From Haloarculaceae archaeon (GTDB lineage: Archaea > Halobacteriota > Halobacteria > Halobacteriales > Haloarculaceae), in contig JAHENO010000077.1 in assembly GCA_018609945.1 (NCBI GenBank), forward strand, positions 1 to 6,641: 6,641 nucleotides of DNA, read 5' to 3'. Below are positions 6,536-6,641 of this stretch, piece by piece (position 1 is the stretch's first letter; the number at the start of each line of letters is the position of its first letter). The translations under genes were made by a program, and so were the position numbers. The notes below the pieces were generated by a model that was given only the letters and a program-made list of their open reading frames with translations, was not told the DNA's origin and made no database searches.

Positions 6536-6546
6536 ACCTAAGTGGG
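6536..6546 (+). promoter_or_regulatory. Weak TATA-like element of the lipoprotein gene
   Basis: ACCTAAGTGGG contains a TAAGT core centred near 6540, about 27 bases before 6567. It predicts a transcript beginning at or just before the ATG at 6570. The match to the haloarchaeal consensus is weaker than that of the other promoters here. Confidence 0.4.
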
Positions 6547-6547
6547 A

Positions 6548-6561
6548 ACCTCCGAGAGGTG
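6548..6561 (+). promoter_or_regulatory. Shine-Dalgarno in a small hairpin before the lipoprotein start
   Basis: GAGGTG at 6556-6561 is a good ribosome-binding site 8 bases before the ATG at 6570. Its first five bases pair exactly with ACCTC at 6548-6552 across a 3-base loop, so it could be masked in RNA. The site only matters if the transcript starts upstream of 6548; the TATA-like element at 6536-6546 would instead give a leaderless message. Confidence 0.4.
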
Positions 6562-6569
6562 GCCATGTC

Positions 6570-6641
6570 ATGAGACGGCGTGACTTCGTTCGGCTAACCG
6601 GTGCGGCAGGTGTCAGTATCGCGCTCGCCGGCTGTGCCGGC
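6570..6641 (+). CDS. N-terminus of a Tat-exported lipoprotein, cut by the window edge
   Basis: Only 24 codons are present. They show a complete haloarchaeal Tat lipoprotein signal: MRRRDFVRLTG with the twin arginines, a short hydrophobic stretch (VSIALA) and a lipobox LAGC with Cys22, the expected lipid attachment site. The mature protein would sit on the outer face of the membrane. Such signals are typical of ABC substrate-binding proteins in haloarchaea, and an orphan ABC ATPase lies upstream on the same strand, so a binding protein is a reasonable guess, but no mature sequence is visible to test it. The ATG at 6570 is supported by GAGGTG 8 bases upstream and by the signal peptide starting right there. 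The gene is divergent from RidA. Confidence 0.8.
   Translation, partial: MRRRDFVRLTGAAGVSIALAGCAG

Noticed and set aside
6425..6571. An N-terminal extension of the RidA-family protein beginning at 6571
   Set aside because: The extra 49 residues have no family counterpart, cross a clear TATA box at 6451-6456 and overlap the lipoprotein start codon.
1..6641. CRISPR array, tRNA, insertion sequence or phage elements
   Set aside because: No regularly spaced repeats, no cloverleaf-like sequence, and no transposase or integrase motifs were seen on either strand.

Overview
The window looks like chromosome from an extremely halophilic archaeon (class Halobacteria). The evidence is high GC with strongly GC-biased third positions, acidic Asp/Glu-rich proteins, a HTH_10 (Bat-type) regulator, TTTAAG-type TATA boxes about 27 bp upstream of start codons (leaderless or near-leaderless transcripts), and a twin-arginine lipoprotein signal peptide. 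No finer taxonomic call can be made without a search.

Left part (1-3980, minus strand): a tightly packed histidine-utilisation operon read right to left as hutU (urocanase), hutI (imidazolonepropionase) and hutH (histidine ammonia-lyase, cut by the left edge). The genes overlap by 4 and 11 bases, so they are almost certainly cotranscribed and translationally coupled. Together they take histidine through urocanate and 4-imidazolone-5-propionate to N-formimidoyl-glutamate. The enzyme that would release glutamate (hutG or an equivalent) is not in the window.

Centre (3981-4738): a 107-bp divergent promoter region separates hutU from a plus-strand Bat-type HTH regulator, the obvious candidate hut regulator. 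This short region is dense in repeats: two TTTAAG boxes exactly 20 bp apart, three copies of ACGGTG (two direct, one inverted), and a perfect inverted repeat GGTCGC-N8-GCGACC where hutU transcription should begin.

Right part (4739-6641): a plus-strand ABC-transporter ATPase of the PotA-like class with a C-terminal TOBE region and its own promoter; a minus-strand RidA/YjgF-family protein that lacks the usual catalytic arginine; and, divergent from it, the first 24 codons of a Tat-exported lipoprotein that may be the binding protein of the ABC system. The ABC ATPase and RidA genes converge on a 99-bp spacer (5921-6019) in which I see no clear T-rich terminator. No stretch over 300 bases lacks a gene. 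No RNA genes, insertion sequences or CRISPR arrays were seen.

Most of the coding content is ordinary metabolism. The parts that merit a second look are the repeat-rich divergent promoter, the hut operon without hutG, and the arginine-less RidA paralogue next to an exported lipoprotein. I see no clear case for a wholly new system.
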